Part shown: positions 24,878 to 33,795 of the stretch, in pieces
How positions within the stretch are numbered: position 1 is the stretch's first letter
How the letters are laid out: each line of letters begins with the position of its first letter
Assembly: GCF_025833875.1 (NCBI RefSeq)
Contig: NZ_JAOYOD010000001.1
Span: forward strand, 3,534,001-3,598,000
Length of the DNA: 64,000 nucleotides
Reading direction: 5' to 3'
From: Reichenbachiella ulvae
Lineage (GTDB): Bacteria > Bacteroidota > Bacteroidia > Cytophagales > Cyclobacteriaceae
Notes under the pieces: model-generated
Databases searched by the model: none
What the model was told of the DNA's origin: nothing
The model's input: only the letters and a program-made list of their open reading frames with translations
Made by a program: the position numbers and the translations under genes

Positions 24878-27490
24878 ATGGCAGGAAGTAAGAAAGAAAC
24901 CCCTTTGATGAAACAATACAATGCAATCAAGGCCAAGCACCCTGAGGCATTGTTACTATTTAGAGTTGGTGACTTTTATGAGACCTTTGGGGAGGATGCG
25001 GTGAAGGCCAGCAAAATCCTGGACATAGTCCTGACCAAACGCGCCAATGGCTCTGCTTCGCACATCGAATTGGCAGGTTTCCCTCACCACTCTCTGGATA
25101 CCTATCTACCTAAACTGGTTCGAGCAGGAAACCGAGTAGCCATCTGCGATCAGCTGGAAAACCCAAAAGACGTCAAAGGCATTGTCAAAAGAGGAGTGAC
25201 AGAGTTGGTCACCCCCGGACTGACTCTGAACGACAATGTGTTGGAGCAGCGAAAGAACAACTACCTCGCTTCGATCAGTTTCGGGAAAGAAATTAACGGG
25301 ATCTCCTTTCTGGATTTGAGTACAGGAGAGTTCATGCTTTCGCATGGCAATGATGACTATATCGACAAATTAGTCCAAAGCTTCAACCCTTCAGAAATCA
25401 TCTTTTGCAAAACACACAAGTCGAGATGTGAATCCTTATTGGGAAGCGATCACAATATTTTTTGCTTGGAGGAATGGATCTATGGATTTGATTTTGGATA
25501 CGAAAAACTCAATACCCACTTCAAAACCAAAAACCTGAAAGGTTTTGGGATTGAGGAATCGAAAGAAGGCATAGCAGCAGCTGGAGCTATCTTATATTAT
25601 CTGGAAGAAACCGAGCACAAAGAGATTAGCCACATTTCGTCAATTTCTCGATTGGACACTGACAAATTCGTCTGGCTTGACAAATTCACAATCAGAAACC
25701 TGGAATTGGTATATCCACAGCAAAATGATGGTGTGCCATTGCTCCAAATCCTGGACAAAACCCAGACCCCAATGGGGGCCCGACTGATGAAAAAGTGGTT
25801 GGTGCTTCCTTTGAAAGAAAAATCGATCATAGAGTCGAGATTGGGTGTGGTAGAAGCCATGTTGGAAGAAACAGATTTGACAGAAGAGGTGCAAAACCAC
25901 CTTTCGCAAATCTCCGATATCGAAAGGCTCGTTTCAAAAGTTGCTGCTCTTCGTATCAACCCCAGGGAGCTATTGCACCTAAAAAGGGCCTTACTTCATA
26001 TCCAGCCCATCAAAGAACAATTAGAAGGAGCCCAATCTGATGCCCTTAAGAAATTTGGAGACCGACTGAACCCTTGCCAGCAACTGCTGGAAAAAATAGA
26101 AACTAACCTGAAAGACGAAGTTCCACTCAATGCCACACAGGGCAATCTAATCAAGGATGGGATTGATCCTGAACTGGATGAATTGAGAAAAATCGCCTTT
26201 TCTGGCAAAGACTACCTCCTTCAGATTCAGGAAAGAGAAAAAGAACGCACAGGTATCTCGTCTTTAAAGATTGCATACAACAAGGTTTTTGGATACTATC
26301 TGGAAGTATCGAACGCGCACAAAGACAAAGTGCCTGCAGAATGGATCAGAAAGCAAACACTGGTAAATGCAGAACGATACATTACCGAAGAGCTGAAGGT
26401 CTATGAAGAAAAAATCATCACAGCTGAGGATAAGTTAGGATCGATCGAATTTAACCTCTACAATCAACTGGTAACCTTCGCTTCGGACTATGTCAACGAG
26501 ATTCAGGTAAATGCCAAGTGCATTGCAGAAATCGACTGTCTGCTTTCATTTACTCAGGTAGCACAGGCACAGAATTATTGTCGTCCGAGCATCCACGACG
26601 ACAATGTGATCGATATCAAAGAAGGTCGTCACCCAGTGATCGAGGCACAACTACCCTCAGGAGAACCCTATATTCCAAATAGTGTGATGCTCGATGACCT
26701 CTCTCAGCAAATCATGGTCATCACAGGTCCCAACATGGCGGGTAAGTCCGCTTTGCTGAGACAGACCGCACTGATCGTGCTGATGGCACAGATGGGTTCA
26801 TTCGTACCCGCAGCTTATGCCAAAATCGGGATTATCGACAAAGTATTTACGCGAGTGGGCGCCTCTGACAACTTATCCAAAGGCGAATCGACCTTTATGG
26901 TAGAGATGACAGAAACTGCCAGTATTCTCAATAACCTGAGCGACAGAAGTCTGGTACTGATGGACGAAATCGGTAGAGGAACCAGTACTTACGATGGCGT
27001 CTCTATCGCCTGGTCGATCGTGGAGCACCTCCACAATCATCCTAAGTACAAGGCTAAGACCATGTTTGCCACGCACTATCACGAACTAAACCAGATCGCA
27101 GAAGATTTCCCAAGAGTGAAGAACTTTAATGTCTCTGTTAAGGAACTCGACAACCGCGTGATATTCATGCGTAAACTAAAAGAGGGAGGCAGTGAGCACA
27201 GTTTTGGTATCCATGTAGCCAAGATGGCAGGCATGCCCAATGAAGTCGTGATCCGCGCCAACGAAATCCTGAGTCATCTGGAAAAAGACAGGATCAAGGA
27301 AAACCAGGAGGAGCTGGTATCGAGCATCCCAAAAAACAACTTCCAGCTCAGTATGTTCGAATCTGATCCGCATTTCGAAGAGGTTTTGACACTACTCAAT
27401 CAGCTGGACATCAATACGATTTCTCCAGTAGAGGCTCTTCTGAAGCTGAATGAAATTAAGAGTATATTGAAGGGGCAGAAAAGCAGCTAA
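24878..27490 (+). CDS. mutS: DNA mismatch repair protein MutS
   Basis: About 870 residues with all domains of MutS1: the mismatch-binding F-x-E (Phe33-Tyr-Glu35 in GDFYETF), connector, lever and clamp regions, and the ABC-type ATPase with Walker A GPNMAGKS (~617-624), Walker B LVLMDEIGRGTST and the ATHYHEL switch. The C-terminal tail is long enough for the dimer/tetramer helix. It binds mismatched DNA and recruits MutL. TTG 24863 would add five residues; ATG 24878 (MAGSKKETPLMKQY) is preferred. Confidence 0.97.
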   Translation: MAGSKKETPLMKQYNAIKAKHPEALLLFRVGDFYETFGEDAVKASKILDIVLTKRANGSASHIELAGFPHHSLDTYLPKLVRAGNRVAICDQLENPKDVKGIVKRGVTELVTPGLTLNDNVLEQRKNNYLASISFGKEINGISFLDLSTGEFMLSHGNDDYIDKLVQSFNPSEIIFCKTHKSRCESLLGSDHNIFCLEEWIYGFDFGYEKLNTHFKTKNLKGFGIEESKEGIAAAGAILYYLEETEHKEISHISSISRLDTDKFVWLDKFTIRNLELVYPQQNDGVPLLQILDKTQTPMGARLMKKWLVLPLKEKSIIESRLGVVEAMLEETDLTEEVQNHLSQISDIERLVSKVAALRINPRELLHLKRALLHIQPIKEQLEGAQSDALKKFGDRLNPCQQLLEKIETNLKDEVPLNATQGNLIKDGIDPELDELRKIAFSGKDYLLQIQEREKERTGISSLKIAYNKVFGYYLEVSNAHKDKVPAEWIRKQTLVNAERYITEELKVYEEKIITAEDKLGSIEFNLYNQLVTFASDYVNEIQVNAKCIAEIDCLLSFTQVAQAQNYCRPSIHDDNVIDIKEGRHPVIEAQLPSGEPYIPNSVMLDDLSQQIMVITGPNMAGKSALLRQTALIVLMAQMGSFVPAAYAKIGIIDKVFTRVGASDNLSKGESTFMVEMTETASILNNLSDRSLVLMDEIGRGTSTYDGVSIAWSIVEHLHNHPKYKAKTMFATHYHELNQIAEDFPRVKNFNVSVKELDNRVIFMRKLKEGGSEHSFGIHVAKMAGMPNEVVIRANEILSHLEKDRIKENQEELVSSIPKNNFQLSMFESDPHFEEVLTLLNQLDINTISPVEALLKLNEIKSILKGQKSS

Positions 27491-27616
27491 AAAAGCTACT
27501 GTGACAATTACTTTTGTAAAATTAGATTAAACCTCTGCAGGAACGTTTTTAAAATTGATTTTTAGGGTTCTCTTTTTGGCCTTAAATCAAATGCGTTAAG
27601 AATTTCAGGGAGTGAA

Positions 27617-27805
27617 ATGGTTAAAAAAATCATACTGTTTGAGCCCTGCGAGTTTATGATTTTTCAATGTAGCTCACAGAAATTTAGTGATTTGATTTAC
27701 AGCCTTGAGCTTTTTGCTTCGTTTTTGGGTCAAGCCAAAAATGAAGAGCCTGCTCGGCTTGAGAGCTTTTTCAATAAACAGTTAAGCCATTTAAAAAACG
27801 CTTGA
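27617..27805 (+). CDS. Possible small protein, 62 residues
   Basis: An ATG frame preceded by a purine-rich CAGGGAGTGAA, unusual for this genome and compatible with a ribosome-binding site. The product starts MVKKIILFEPCEF and is otherwise featureless. The stop lies inside the left arm of the terminator at 27796. The surrounding ~345 bp hold no other gene, and the tail (GCTTTTTGCTTCGTTTTTGG) looks like recurrent intergenic sequence of Bacteroidota rather than coding DNA. It may be chance. Confidence 0.22.
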   Translation: MVKKIILFEPCEFMIFQCSSQKFSDLIYSLELFASFLGQAKNEEPARLESFFNKQLSHLKNA

Positions 27806-27838
27806 CTCATTTTTGAATCAAGCGTTTGGGTGTTTTTT
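27796..27838. terminator. Bidirectional Rho-independent terminator
   Basis: AAACGCTTGA (27796-27805) pairs with TCAAGCGTTT (27818-27827). Plus-strand Ts follow at 27833-27838 and minus-strand Ts follow on the other side (AAAAAA at 27793-27798 on plus). It can end transcripts from mutS and from the LytTR regulator. Confidence 0.75.
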
Positions 27839-28616
27839 ATCTCTCCAACCAATCGAGAAAATCAGGAACTCTCACACGAGAGATGAGAATTTGATCTTTG
27901 GCTTCCGGTTGTAAAATCACCTCCAATCGACTGTTGAAGTATTTATTAGCCAATTTGATCGAGTGAATATTGGCGATATATTTCCGTGACAATCGGAAGA
28001 AATCATTTGGATCCAAAAGGTTGACCAATTCATCCAGTTTGAAACTTATGATGAACTTGTTTCCTTCCTTAGCCACCAAATAAGTATAATCATCTTCTGC
28101 AAAGAAGTACGCAATGTCCTCTACCGCTACGTGTCTAAGACGATCTCCAGATTTAATAATAAACCTTTTCTTGTAGTCCTTCTGCTCATCAGAAAGCTTC
28201 AATAGCTGTTGCACCTGATCGATGCTAAGGGCCACATTGCCTTCCTCTTCATCCGTACTAGATTTCAGATCATTGTACTTTTTCAAAGCAGCCTCCAGAT
28301 CTTTCATTTCTATCGGCTTCAACAGATAATCGATACTGTTTACTTTGAATGCGCGAATGGCATAATTTTCAAATGCAGTGGTGAATACGATAGGACAGGT
28401 GACAGTAGTCTTCTGAAAAATCTCAAAACTTAGACCATCAGACAACTGAATATCCATGAATACCAAATCTGGCTCTTCATTTTCTTCAAACCATTCGACC
28501 GTCTCTTCGATCGATTCGAAACAATCCAAAACATCAATATCAAAAGATGTATCAGCAAGTAAGCGTTTGAGCTCATCTTGGGCGAATTGCTCATCCTCTA
28601 TAATCAATACCTTCAT
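27837..28616 (-). CDS. LytTR-family response regulator
   Basis: 259 residues. The receiver domain (1-120) has EDE at 7-9, phosphoacceptor Asp55 in LVFMDIQLSD, and the conserved Lys of YLLKPI. Residues ~150-258 form a LytTR DNA-binding domain (FIIKSGDRLRHVAVEDIAYF, then FFRLSRKYIANIHSI). LytTR domains bind pairs of ~9-bp direct repeats one or two helical turns apart. The gene overlaps the kinase gene upstream by 26 bp. The promoters at 30172, 30808, 32742 and 33936, with 21-bp-spaced direct repeats, are the natural candidate targets; that link is inferred. Confidence 0.95.
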   Translation of the reverse strand: MKVLIIEDEQFAQDELKRLLADTSFDIDVLDCFESIEETVEWFEENEEPDLVFMDIQLSDGLSFEIFQKTTVTCPIVFTTAFENYAIRAFKVNSIDYLLKPIEMKDLEAALKKYNDLKSSTDEEEGNVALSIDQVQQLLKLSDEQKDYKKRFIIKSGDRLRHVAVEDIAYFFAEDDYTYLVAKEGNKFIISFKLDELVNLLDPNDFFRLSRKYIANIHSIKLANKYFNSRLEVILQPEAKDQILISRVRVPDFLDWLER

Positions 28617-29670
28617 AATCAGGACTTAATAGGGGTAATAATACAATAAAATATTCTTCTGTTTGTTTAATCTCAACATTTTTATCCGTTACGATATCGT
28701 AATGGCTGATGATGTTATCCAATCCGATCTTCGACGAATAACCCTTTGAAGACTTCAATCGCAAAGAGTTTTTGATCACGATACGATTGTTCTCATGGTA
28801 GACCCATATCGAAAGTGGATATTTTGTCGACACCACATTGTGTTTAATGGCATTTTCAATCAACAACTGTAAGATCAAGGGAGGCACCTGAAATTTTTCA
28901 ACCTCTTTCATAGGATCAATTTCGATCATCAGCTTGGCGCCAAAACGCATTCTGATCAGCTCTACATACGACTCAATCGCTTCTATCTCTTCCTTAATCG
29001 ACACCAATCCTTTGTTTCGGTGCTCAAGAACATTTCGATATACATTGGAGAGTTTTCTAATGAAACTATAGGCGGTATTGGGATCTGAATATACCAAAGA
29101 GGAAAGTGTGTTCAGACTGTTGAACAAGAAGTGAGGATTCACCTGCGTCTTTAACATTTCGTGACGAAATTCCAATCCTTCCTTTTTGAACCTTTCCATC
29201 TCGATCATGGACACTTTCCATTTGTTCAGGAAGAACATTCCCATCTCTATGGATACCACCAAAATAGTCAAAGACAAGGCGGTAGAAATAACCACAATTT
29301 CATCAAAAAGCGGACGCGAATGATGATCACTTACAAATTGATAAAAATATGCACCAAAAACAGCGATGACTACAGAGGCATAAACTGTATTGGTACTGAG
29401 CTGGATGATAAATCGACTTTTGGCCCCATTTTCCCATGGCAACAGCTTGTCCAGTCGTCGATTGATGAAGCGTATTCCTTCTAACACACAGAGTGCCAAA
29501 ACAATCGCATATAAGTATTCGTTTGGATCCCAGCGTATGGGCATATCCGCATAGAACACACTGTATATCAAATCAATAAAAAACCTCAAGCCAGCTCCCA
29601 TGAAGATAACACTCAACCATCTCCACCAATTGCCAGCAGGGTTTTTCCTCCCACTTCTTAGTTTTGTCAT
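28591..29670 (-). CDS. LytS/AlgZ-type sensor histidine kinase
   Basis: 359 residues. Four predicted transmembrane segments in the first ~150 residues, a short coiled linker, then the His_kinase family motif with His180 in TQVNPHFLFNSLNTLSSLV and a HATPase domain with LLIENAIKHNVV and SKIGLDNI. There is no extracellular sensor domain, so the signal is probably sensed in the membrane. It forms an operon with the LytTR regulator, overlapping it by 26 bp. This class typically controls surface or secreted functions through few target promoters. Confidence 0.93.
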   Translation of the reverse strand: MTKLRSGRKNPAGNWWRWLSVIFMGAGLRFFIDLIYSVFYADMPIRWDPNEYLYAIVLALCVLEGIRFINRRLDKLLPWENGAKSRFIIQLSTNTVYASVVIAVFGAYFYQFVSDHHSRPLFDEIVVISTALSLTILVVSIEMGMFFLNKWKVSMIEMERFKKEGLEFRHEMLKTQVNPHFLFNSLNTLSSLVYSDPNTAYSFIRKLSNVYRNVLEHRNKGLVSIKEEIEAIESYVELIRMRFGAKLMIEIDPMKEVEKFQVPPLILQLLIENAIKHNVVSTKYPLSIWVYHENNRIVIKNSLRLKSSKGYSSKIGLDNIISHYDIVTDKNVEIKQTEEYFIVLLPLLSPDYEGIDYRG

Positions 29671-29728
29671 TTACAAAAATTTATACACGAAGTACGCGTA
29701 TAAATCCCATTATTAAAAACAGCCTTAC

Positions 29729-29761
29729 ACAAAAAAACCCCAGACCTTGGGTCTGAGGTTT
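29729..29761 (-). terminator. Rho-independent terminator after the secreted-protein gene
   Basis: AAACCCCAGACC (29735-29746) pairs with GGTCTGAGGTTT (29750-29761) with one mismatch; seven Ts follow on the minus strand. Confidence 0.82.
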
Positions 29762-29781
29762 TCTTCATTAATTGATTACGA

Positions 29782-30132
29782 TTATTCTTTGGTAATTACC
29801 TTTTTGACAGCATACATGTCATTAGCCACCAGGTAAGTATACTCACCAGCAGGTAACGCAGAGATATCGAATTTCTTCAAGAACTTAGTTCCTTCAGATT
29901 TTTTCTCTGTGTGCATCAAGGCACCATATGCGTCATAAATTTTTACTTTTACTTCCTCACCTTCCAACTTAGCAAATGTTACTGCTATATTGTCTTCGTC
30001 TAATTCGGTGATTCTAACTTTTAGCTCAGGGCTAACTTTTGCTTCTTCTTTTCCGTCTTTTCCTTCTGCGAAGGCTAAAGATGACATGGCTACTAAACCG
30101 GCAATTGCGAGTGTTTTAATTGTAGTTTTCAT
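29782..30132 (-). CDS. Small secreted protein with T9SS-tail-like fold
   Basis: 116 residues from ATG 30132, preferred over 30174 because it gives a clean signal peptide (MKTTIKTLAIAGLVAMSSLAFA). The mature ~94 residues have an acidic start (EGKDGKEEAKVSP) and a beta-sandwich resembling the C-terminal sorting domains of Bacteroidota (VKIYDAYGALMHTEKKSEG, then FDISALPAGEYTYLVANDM). It has no other domain, so it may be a free-standing periplasmic or surface protein. Its promoter has 21-bp-spaced TTCACC repeats (30172-30238) shared with the three small RNA units, which puts it in the same likely regulon. Confidence 0.8.
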   Translation of the reverse strand: MKTTIKTLAIAGLVAMSSLAFAEGKDGKEEAKVSPELKVRITELDEDNIAVTFAKLEGEEVKVKIYDAYGALMHTEKKSEGTKFLKKFDISALPAGEYTYLVANDMYAVKKVITKE

Positions 30133-30171
30133 GGGTGTAGTGTTTTTCTTTTTTAAAAATTGATTACAGTA

Positions 30172-30238
30172 CAAGTTTACGGGGTCTTAGCAGCTGAGTA
30201 AACCAAAAATCGGTGAGCTTTAAAATTTTCGAGGTGAA
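30172..30238 (-). promoter_or_regulatory. Promoter A with LytTR-type direct repeats
   Basis: On the minus strand: -7 box TAAACTTG (30179-30172), CTCACC proximal repeat (plus GGTGAG 30212-30217) followed by GATTTTT, and a distal TTCACC (plus GGTGAA 30233-30238). The repeats are 21 bp apart and the proximal one is 33 bp from the -7 box. It drives the secreted-protein gene, with a ~35-nt leader. Spacing is identical to promoters B, C and D. Confidence 0.72.
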
Positions 30239-30649
30239 CTGAAGTATAATTTCGCTGGGACAAACGAGGTAAAATATGCGTTTAATGAAAGATACGGCCG
30301 TTTTTTACCTTTCCTGCGTTATCGCAGTGAGGACTTCTCCTTATCTCATCTCTACTCTTGACATAGGTACAGCGTCGTAGGACAATCCTGTGAATATTTG
30401 GTAAAATATTTAGCTCATGGTACTAAAAGCTGAAGTGAAACCGATACTTAAAAACTGTTAACTCTCACCATTAACTTCAAAGGGAATCATCCAATAAGTT
30501 TAATAGGAGCTTTTTTTAATTAACGGTTGCTGTTATGGTAATAAGTATTCGTCAGATATTAAGGGGAGTGTAAATTTTTCATCTATCCCATAGAAATACA
30601 GACTGATCCCTGATCCTTAAACTATGCTTCTTAGAATAGAAAGTCCTTA

Positions 30650-30802
30650 AAAAAAGAAAAGCTGCTCATCCCGTCCGGATCAGCAGCTTAAGCATGATTA
30701 TGAAAGACTAAATTACTATTCTATTTCGGTGGAGTCTTTTGATCGACTCAGTGCAGTTAACGATAACGGTTGGTATTAGGTTGGCTTTGTTGTTATTAAC
30801 TA
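30650..30802 (-). ncRNA. Small RNA family member 1 (putative)
   Basis: A predicted ~150-nt minus-strand transcript starting a few bases after the -7 box at 30808-30815. It contains a 5'-side hairpin (GAGTC/GACTC, 30732-30749), a conserved unpaired core, and a Rho-independent terminator: GCTGCT-G-ATCC/GGAT-G-AGCAGC (30661-30687) then TTTTCTTTTTTT. From 30649 to about 30750 it is almost identical to copies at 32588 and 33796. No coding frame longer than nine codons fits. The role is unknown; the shared core suggests a trans-acting RNA or an RNA that binds a protein. Confidence 0.68.
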
Positions 30803-30807
30803 CAATG

Positions 30808-30874
30808 CAATGATAGCCGGATTGGTTGTACTACTAAAGTGAAAATCGGTGAAGTGAAGAATAAACCCGGTGGA
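30808..30874 (-). promoter_or_regulatory. Promoter B with LytTR-type direct repeats
   Basis: -7 box TATCATTG (plus 30808-30815); proximal TTCACC (plus GGTGAA 30848-30853) in TTCACCGATTTT; distal TCCACC (plus GGTGGA 30869-30874). Repeat period 21 bp; 33 bp from proximal repeat to -7 box. It drives small RNA copy 1. Confidence 0.75.
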
Positions 30875-30887
30875 GTGAAGAAACAAA

Positions 30888-31313
30888 TCAGTCTATTCTT
30901 TGAAGATATTTCTTGTCAGCCTTAAAGATCACCAGCCATGTCAGTACAGCACCAAGAAGAGCATAAAAGGCAGATTTGAAGGTTAGATAAGTGATAGTGT
31001 AAAACAGGATTTCCCATGTCATCTCAAAATCGCTAATTGCTACATTAGCATGCATTTTGATCGAAATCAACCAGCCTACCGTCGAATCGAAAAAACCAAC
31101 AGCAGCCCCAAACAATGGAGGCTTAAACCAACTTTGAGTTCTATAAAAAGTAAAACCACCTACAAGAACCCAAATCAAATAACTACCCCACTTCAAAAGA
31201 GAATAATCAAACTCCCAATTTTCCGACACGATCACGCCTAGGCTGTCATATACCGCAGTGGCTAACACACCTAGTATCAAGGGGTACAATGTTGACAAGT
31301 TTGTTTTACTCAT
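30888..31313 (-). CDS. Four-helix membrane protein of unknown function
   Basis: 141 residues with four predicted transmembrane helices (LYPLILGVLATAVYDSLGVI, YLIWVLVGGFTFYR, LFGAAVGFFDSTVGWLISI, AFYALLGAVLTWLVIF) and a short basic tail. No family recognised. It is divergent from the histidine kinase gene at 31397 with 83 bp between them, and its 3' end is 14 bp from the operator of small RNA copy 1. The position inside the small-RNA cluster may matter, but nothing ties it functionally. Confidence 0.72.
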   Translation of the reverse strand: MSKTNLSTLYPLILGVLATAVYDSLGVIVSENWEFDYSLLKWGSYLIWVLVGGFTFYRTQSWFKPPLFGAAVGFFDSTVGWLISIKMHANVAISDFEMTWEILFYTITYLTFKSAFYALLGAVLTWLVIFKADKKYLQRID

Positions 31314-31396
31314 AATTGGTCTTAAATAAACCTATTGTTACAAAAGGCTTGGTTTGTAAATTATGATTTCCAGCTAAAAATCCATTATAATAGAGA

Positions 31397-32572
31397 ATGA
31401 AAATAATACTTTCACTCATTTTCCTCTCCACCGTACTCAATTTTTCTTCTCCATTATTGGGGAAATGCATGTCTTTTTCTAATTCAAAAAATCTATCTGT
31501 AGACACCGTCATTTCAATAACCGATCAGCCTGATGGCAACTATGAATCCGCACTAGCAACCAACAAAAAACTCATTGAAACTCAAAACAGACTTATCCAA
31601 GTCTTTTACTTGATATTAACTGCGCTGGCCGTTTCACTTTTCATATTGTACAACAATTACAAAAAGAAAGTAAGATTAGCTCTGGAACTGAAAACTAAGA
31701 ATGAGGAGATTGAATCAATGAACGAAGAAATTCAATCCTTCAACGAAGAGCTTTCTTCTGCCAATGAAGAATTGGCTTCCCAGAAAAGCACTTTGGAATC
31801 TACAGTAACTGAACTTCAAGAAACCCAACGTCAACTAGTCCATGCGGAAAAAATGAGTGTGCTGGGCACACTAGTAGCAGGCGTAGCACACGAAATCAAC
31901 AACCCTCTCAACTTCATCCAGTCAGGAGCGAATGGACTCAAGAACTCCCTGATGCCGATATTGGTTAAGCTTAAGACTGATGACCCTTCAAACCTTTCGG
32001 AAAAAGACGAATTAACCATTCAGCAGTTTTATGATTGTGTAGACATGGGGGTTAATCGCATCAATGGAATTGTAAAAAGCCTTGGCAACTTTAGTAGAAA
32101 CACGAACAACTTTCAGGAAGAATGCGATCTGGTCAAGATCACCGAAGACACACTCACTATTTTAAGTAATGAGTACACCCATCGAATCGATATCAAAAAG
32201 GACTACCCTGAAGAACCTGCCATTATAATAGCGAATCAAAGTCGAATCTATCAGATCATTTCCAATTTGCTGAGCAATTCCATCCAAGCCATTCACAACG
32301 AAGGAGAAATTGAAATTAGCATTAAGTCAGTCAATGAAATTTACTCCATTACCGTCCGTGACAATGGCGAAGGAATGAGTCCCAATCTACAGAAAAAGAT
32401 TTTCGAACCTTTCTTTACCACCAAACCAAGCTCGAAAGGCATTGGTCTGGGCCTGGCTTTAACTCTAAATATCATTGAGGAGCTGAACGGAACTATTCAT
32501 GTGGAATCAGAAATAGGTGAAGGAACAGAAGTAATTGTCGCCTTACCAAAATCTCATGTAACGAAGGAATAA
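31397..32572 (+). CDS. Membrane sensor histidine kinase, short sensor
   Basis: 391 residues: an N-terminal signal/anchor, a short extracytoplasmic segment, a transmembrane helix (~68-86), a long Glu/Ser-rich coiled coil (~95-150, NEEIQSFNEELSSANEEL), then HisKA with His165 in GVAHEINNPLNF and a HATPase with LSNSIQAI, DNGEGMS and GIGLGLALT. The catalytic half closely resembles the kinase at 45803. There is no receiver partner next to it. Its 3' end is only 15 bp from the terminator end of small RNA copy 2, which is transcribed towards it. Confidence 0.9.
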   Translation: MKIILSLIFLSTVLNFSSPLLGKCMSFSNSKNLSVDTVISITDQPDGNYESALATNKKLIETQNRLIQVFYLILTALAVSLFILYNNYKKKVRLALELKTKNEEIESMNEEIQSFNEELSSANEELASQKSTLESTVTELQETQRQLVHAEKMSVLGTLVAGVAHEINNPLNFIQSGANGLKNSLMPILVKLKTDDPSNLSEKDELTIQQFYDCVDMGVNRINGIVKSLGNFSRNTNNFQEECDLVKITEDTLTILSNEYTHRIDIKKDYPEEPAIIIANQSRIYQIISNLLSNSIQAIHNEGEIEISIKSVNEIYSITVRDNGEGMSPNLQKKIFEPFFTTKPSSKGIGLGLALTLNIIEELNGTIHVESEIGEGTEVIVALPKSHVTKE

Positions 32573-32587
32573 TTCACTGAAGCTATA

Positions 32588-32736
32588 AAAAAAGAAAAGC
32601 TGCTCATCCCGTCCGGATCAGCAGCTTAAGCATGATTATGAAAGACTAAATTACTATTCTATTTCAGTGGAGTCTTTTGATCGACTCAGGTAGTTAATTG
32701 CGTTTGGTTGATTCTGTGTTGGTTTGTTATTAACTA
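32588..32736 (-). ncRNA. Small RNA family member 2 (putative)
   Basis: Predicted ~149-nt minus-strand transcript from the -7 box at 32742-32749 to a terminator at 32599-32625 followed by TTTTCTTTTTTT. Over the first ~100 plus-strand bases from 32587 it differs from copy 1 at a single position (CAGTGG for CGGTGG). It keeps the GAGTC/GACTC hairpin (32670-32687). Between hairpin and promoter the sequence diverges freely. It converges on the histidine kinase gene, so an antisense effect on that mRNA end is also possible. Confidence 0.68.
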
Positions 32737-32741
32737 CAATG

Positions 32742-32808
32742 CAATAATAGTGACGAGCGATGTCCTGCTAAAGTGAAAATCGGTGAAGTGAAGAATTCGT
32801 CAGGTGAA
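32742..32808 (-). promoter_or_regulatory. Promoter C with LytTR-type direct repeats
   Basis: -7 box TATTATTG (plus 32742-32749); proximal TTCACCGATTTT (GGTGAA 32782-32787); distal TTCACC (GGTGAA 32803-32808), both preceded by CAC. Period 21 bp, 33 bp to the -7 box. It drives small RNA copy 2. Confidence 0.75.
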
Positions 32809-33007
32809 GTGTGGGAAAAAATAAGCGTATTGACAGGCACCTATTCCGCACATCAAGCACAATACTACAAATGCCGAAACCTGGTACCCTAATAACAATT
32901 GCAGCCCCCACCATCCACTCACATCTACCGCATCACACCTCGCTCATGAAGCTACCAAAATCACAGCTCCCCATCTCGATAAGGCTAAAAATTCAATAGA
33001 GGTTCCA

Positions 33008-33132
33008 AAGTGTACTAAATAAGTCTCAAAGTGTACTGATTAGGTCTCATTCTACCGCTAATTTGGATCAATGTCTCACTAATAAGTATCATAATAAACT
33101 AGGGAACAATATTCCCTACCTAATAGGTATCA
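33008..33132. repeat. Degenerate 21-bp tandem array
   Basis: Units ending GTCTCA or GTATCA are phased at 21 bp: 33008-33028, 33029-33049, 33050-33070, 33071-33091, a degenerate 20-bp unit, then 33112-33132. The consensus of the better-kept end is CTAATAAGTMTCA. The first two units share 17 of 21 bases. Shorter partial units continue to about 33181. No reading frame uses the array. Apart from this array, inverted repeats at 33440-33634 and small RNA copies, I see nothing in 32810-33795. Confidence 0.6.
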
Positions 33133-33439
33133 TATCCTACCAGAATATCATTTTCCCTACACGATCAGTTCCAAAGTCTCATTAAAAATTTAATTAGAAT
33201 GAATAAAAATTAATTCAAGACCACTAAAAATTCACTGAGAACCAATAAATAGTGAGGGAATGGTAGGGATTTGTGAGTAAAAAGAAGTGAATAGTACCAA
33301 AAGGAAGGGATTTGTGAGAGAATGAACTAAAAATTGAATTTTGAAACCAATCTACGCCATGCATGCATCGAATGACGAACGCTGAATTCAGGTCAGTCTA
33401 TTTTTCTGGGAGTTGGCCTTTATTCATTTTAGTTTTTTG

Positions 33440-33634
33440 TTGCTTCAATTCAGATAAGAAGCAAAAGACTGTTTGAGTCCAGGCAGGGACAAGATACATT
33501 TAAGGAATCAAAGTGGACGAGTTTCTTTTGATTCCTGATTTGAAGTTACAAAAAGCGTTAAGAAATGAATAGCAGCCCCGGCGGGGAACCGCTTGATTTC
33601 TTTGATTACTTTCTTCATCAAGGAAGAAAGTAAT
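33440..33634. repeat. Intergenic block with nested inverted repeats
   Basis: Three hairpins in a non-coding stretch: TTGCTTC/GAAGCAA (33440-33464), AGGAATCAAAG/CTTTTGATTCCT (33503-33536) and a perfect ATTACTTTCTT/AAGAAAGTAAT (33605-33634), plus GC-rich CCCCGGCGGGG between the last two. The composition differs from the AT-rich DNA around it. Similar blocks recur between genes in Bacteroidota as far as I recall, so it is probably a dispersed repeat. Confidence 0.45.
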
Positions 33635-33795
33635 GCCCAGCCGGCAAGGCGAAAGTATCCATATGAAAAAAGGATTGCTTTGACCAGTAGATTAGTTAAT
33701 CAATATCTAACGAGTAGACAATTCTGTTTCATCCCCCAGAAATACAGACTGATCCCAAACTGACCCAGCAACATAGATAATTCTAAAAACCCATA

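Noticed and set aside
32811..32999. 62-codon GTG frame on the plus strand in the non-coding accessory region
   Set aside because: It starts inside the operator area of promoter C, has a composition of Pro, His, Thr and Ile unlike the neighbouring proteins, and has no ribosome-binding or promoter signal.
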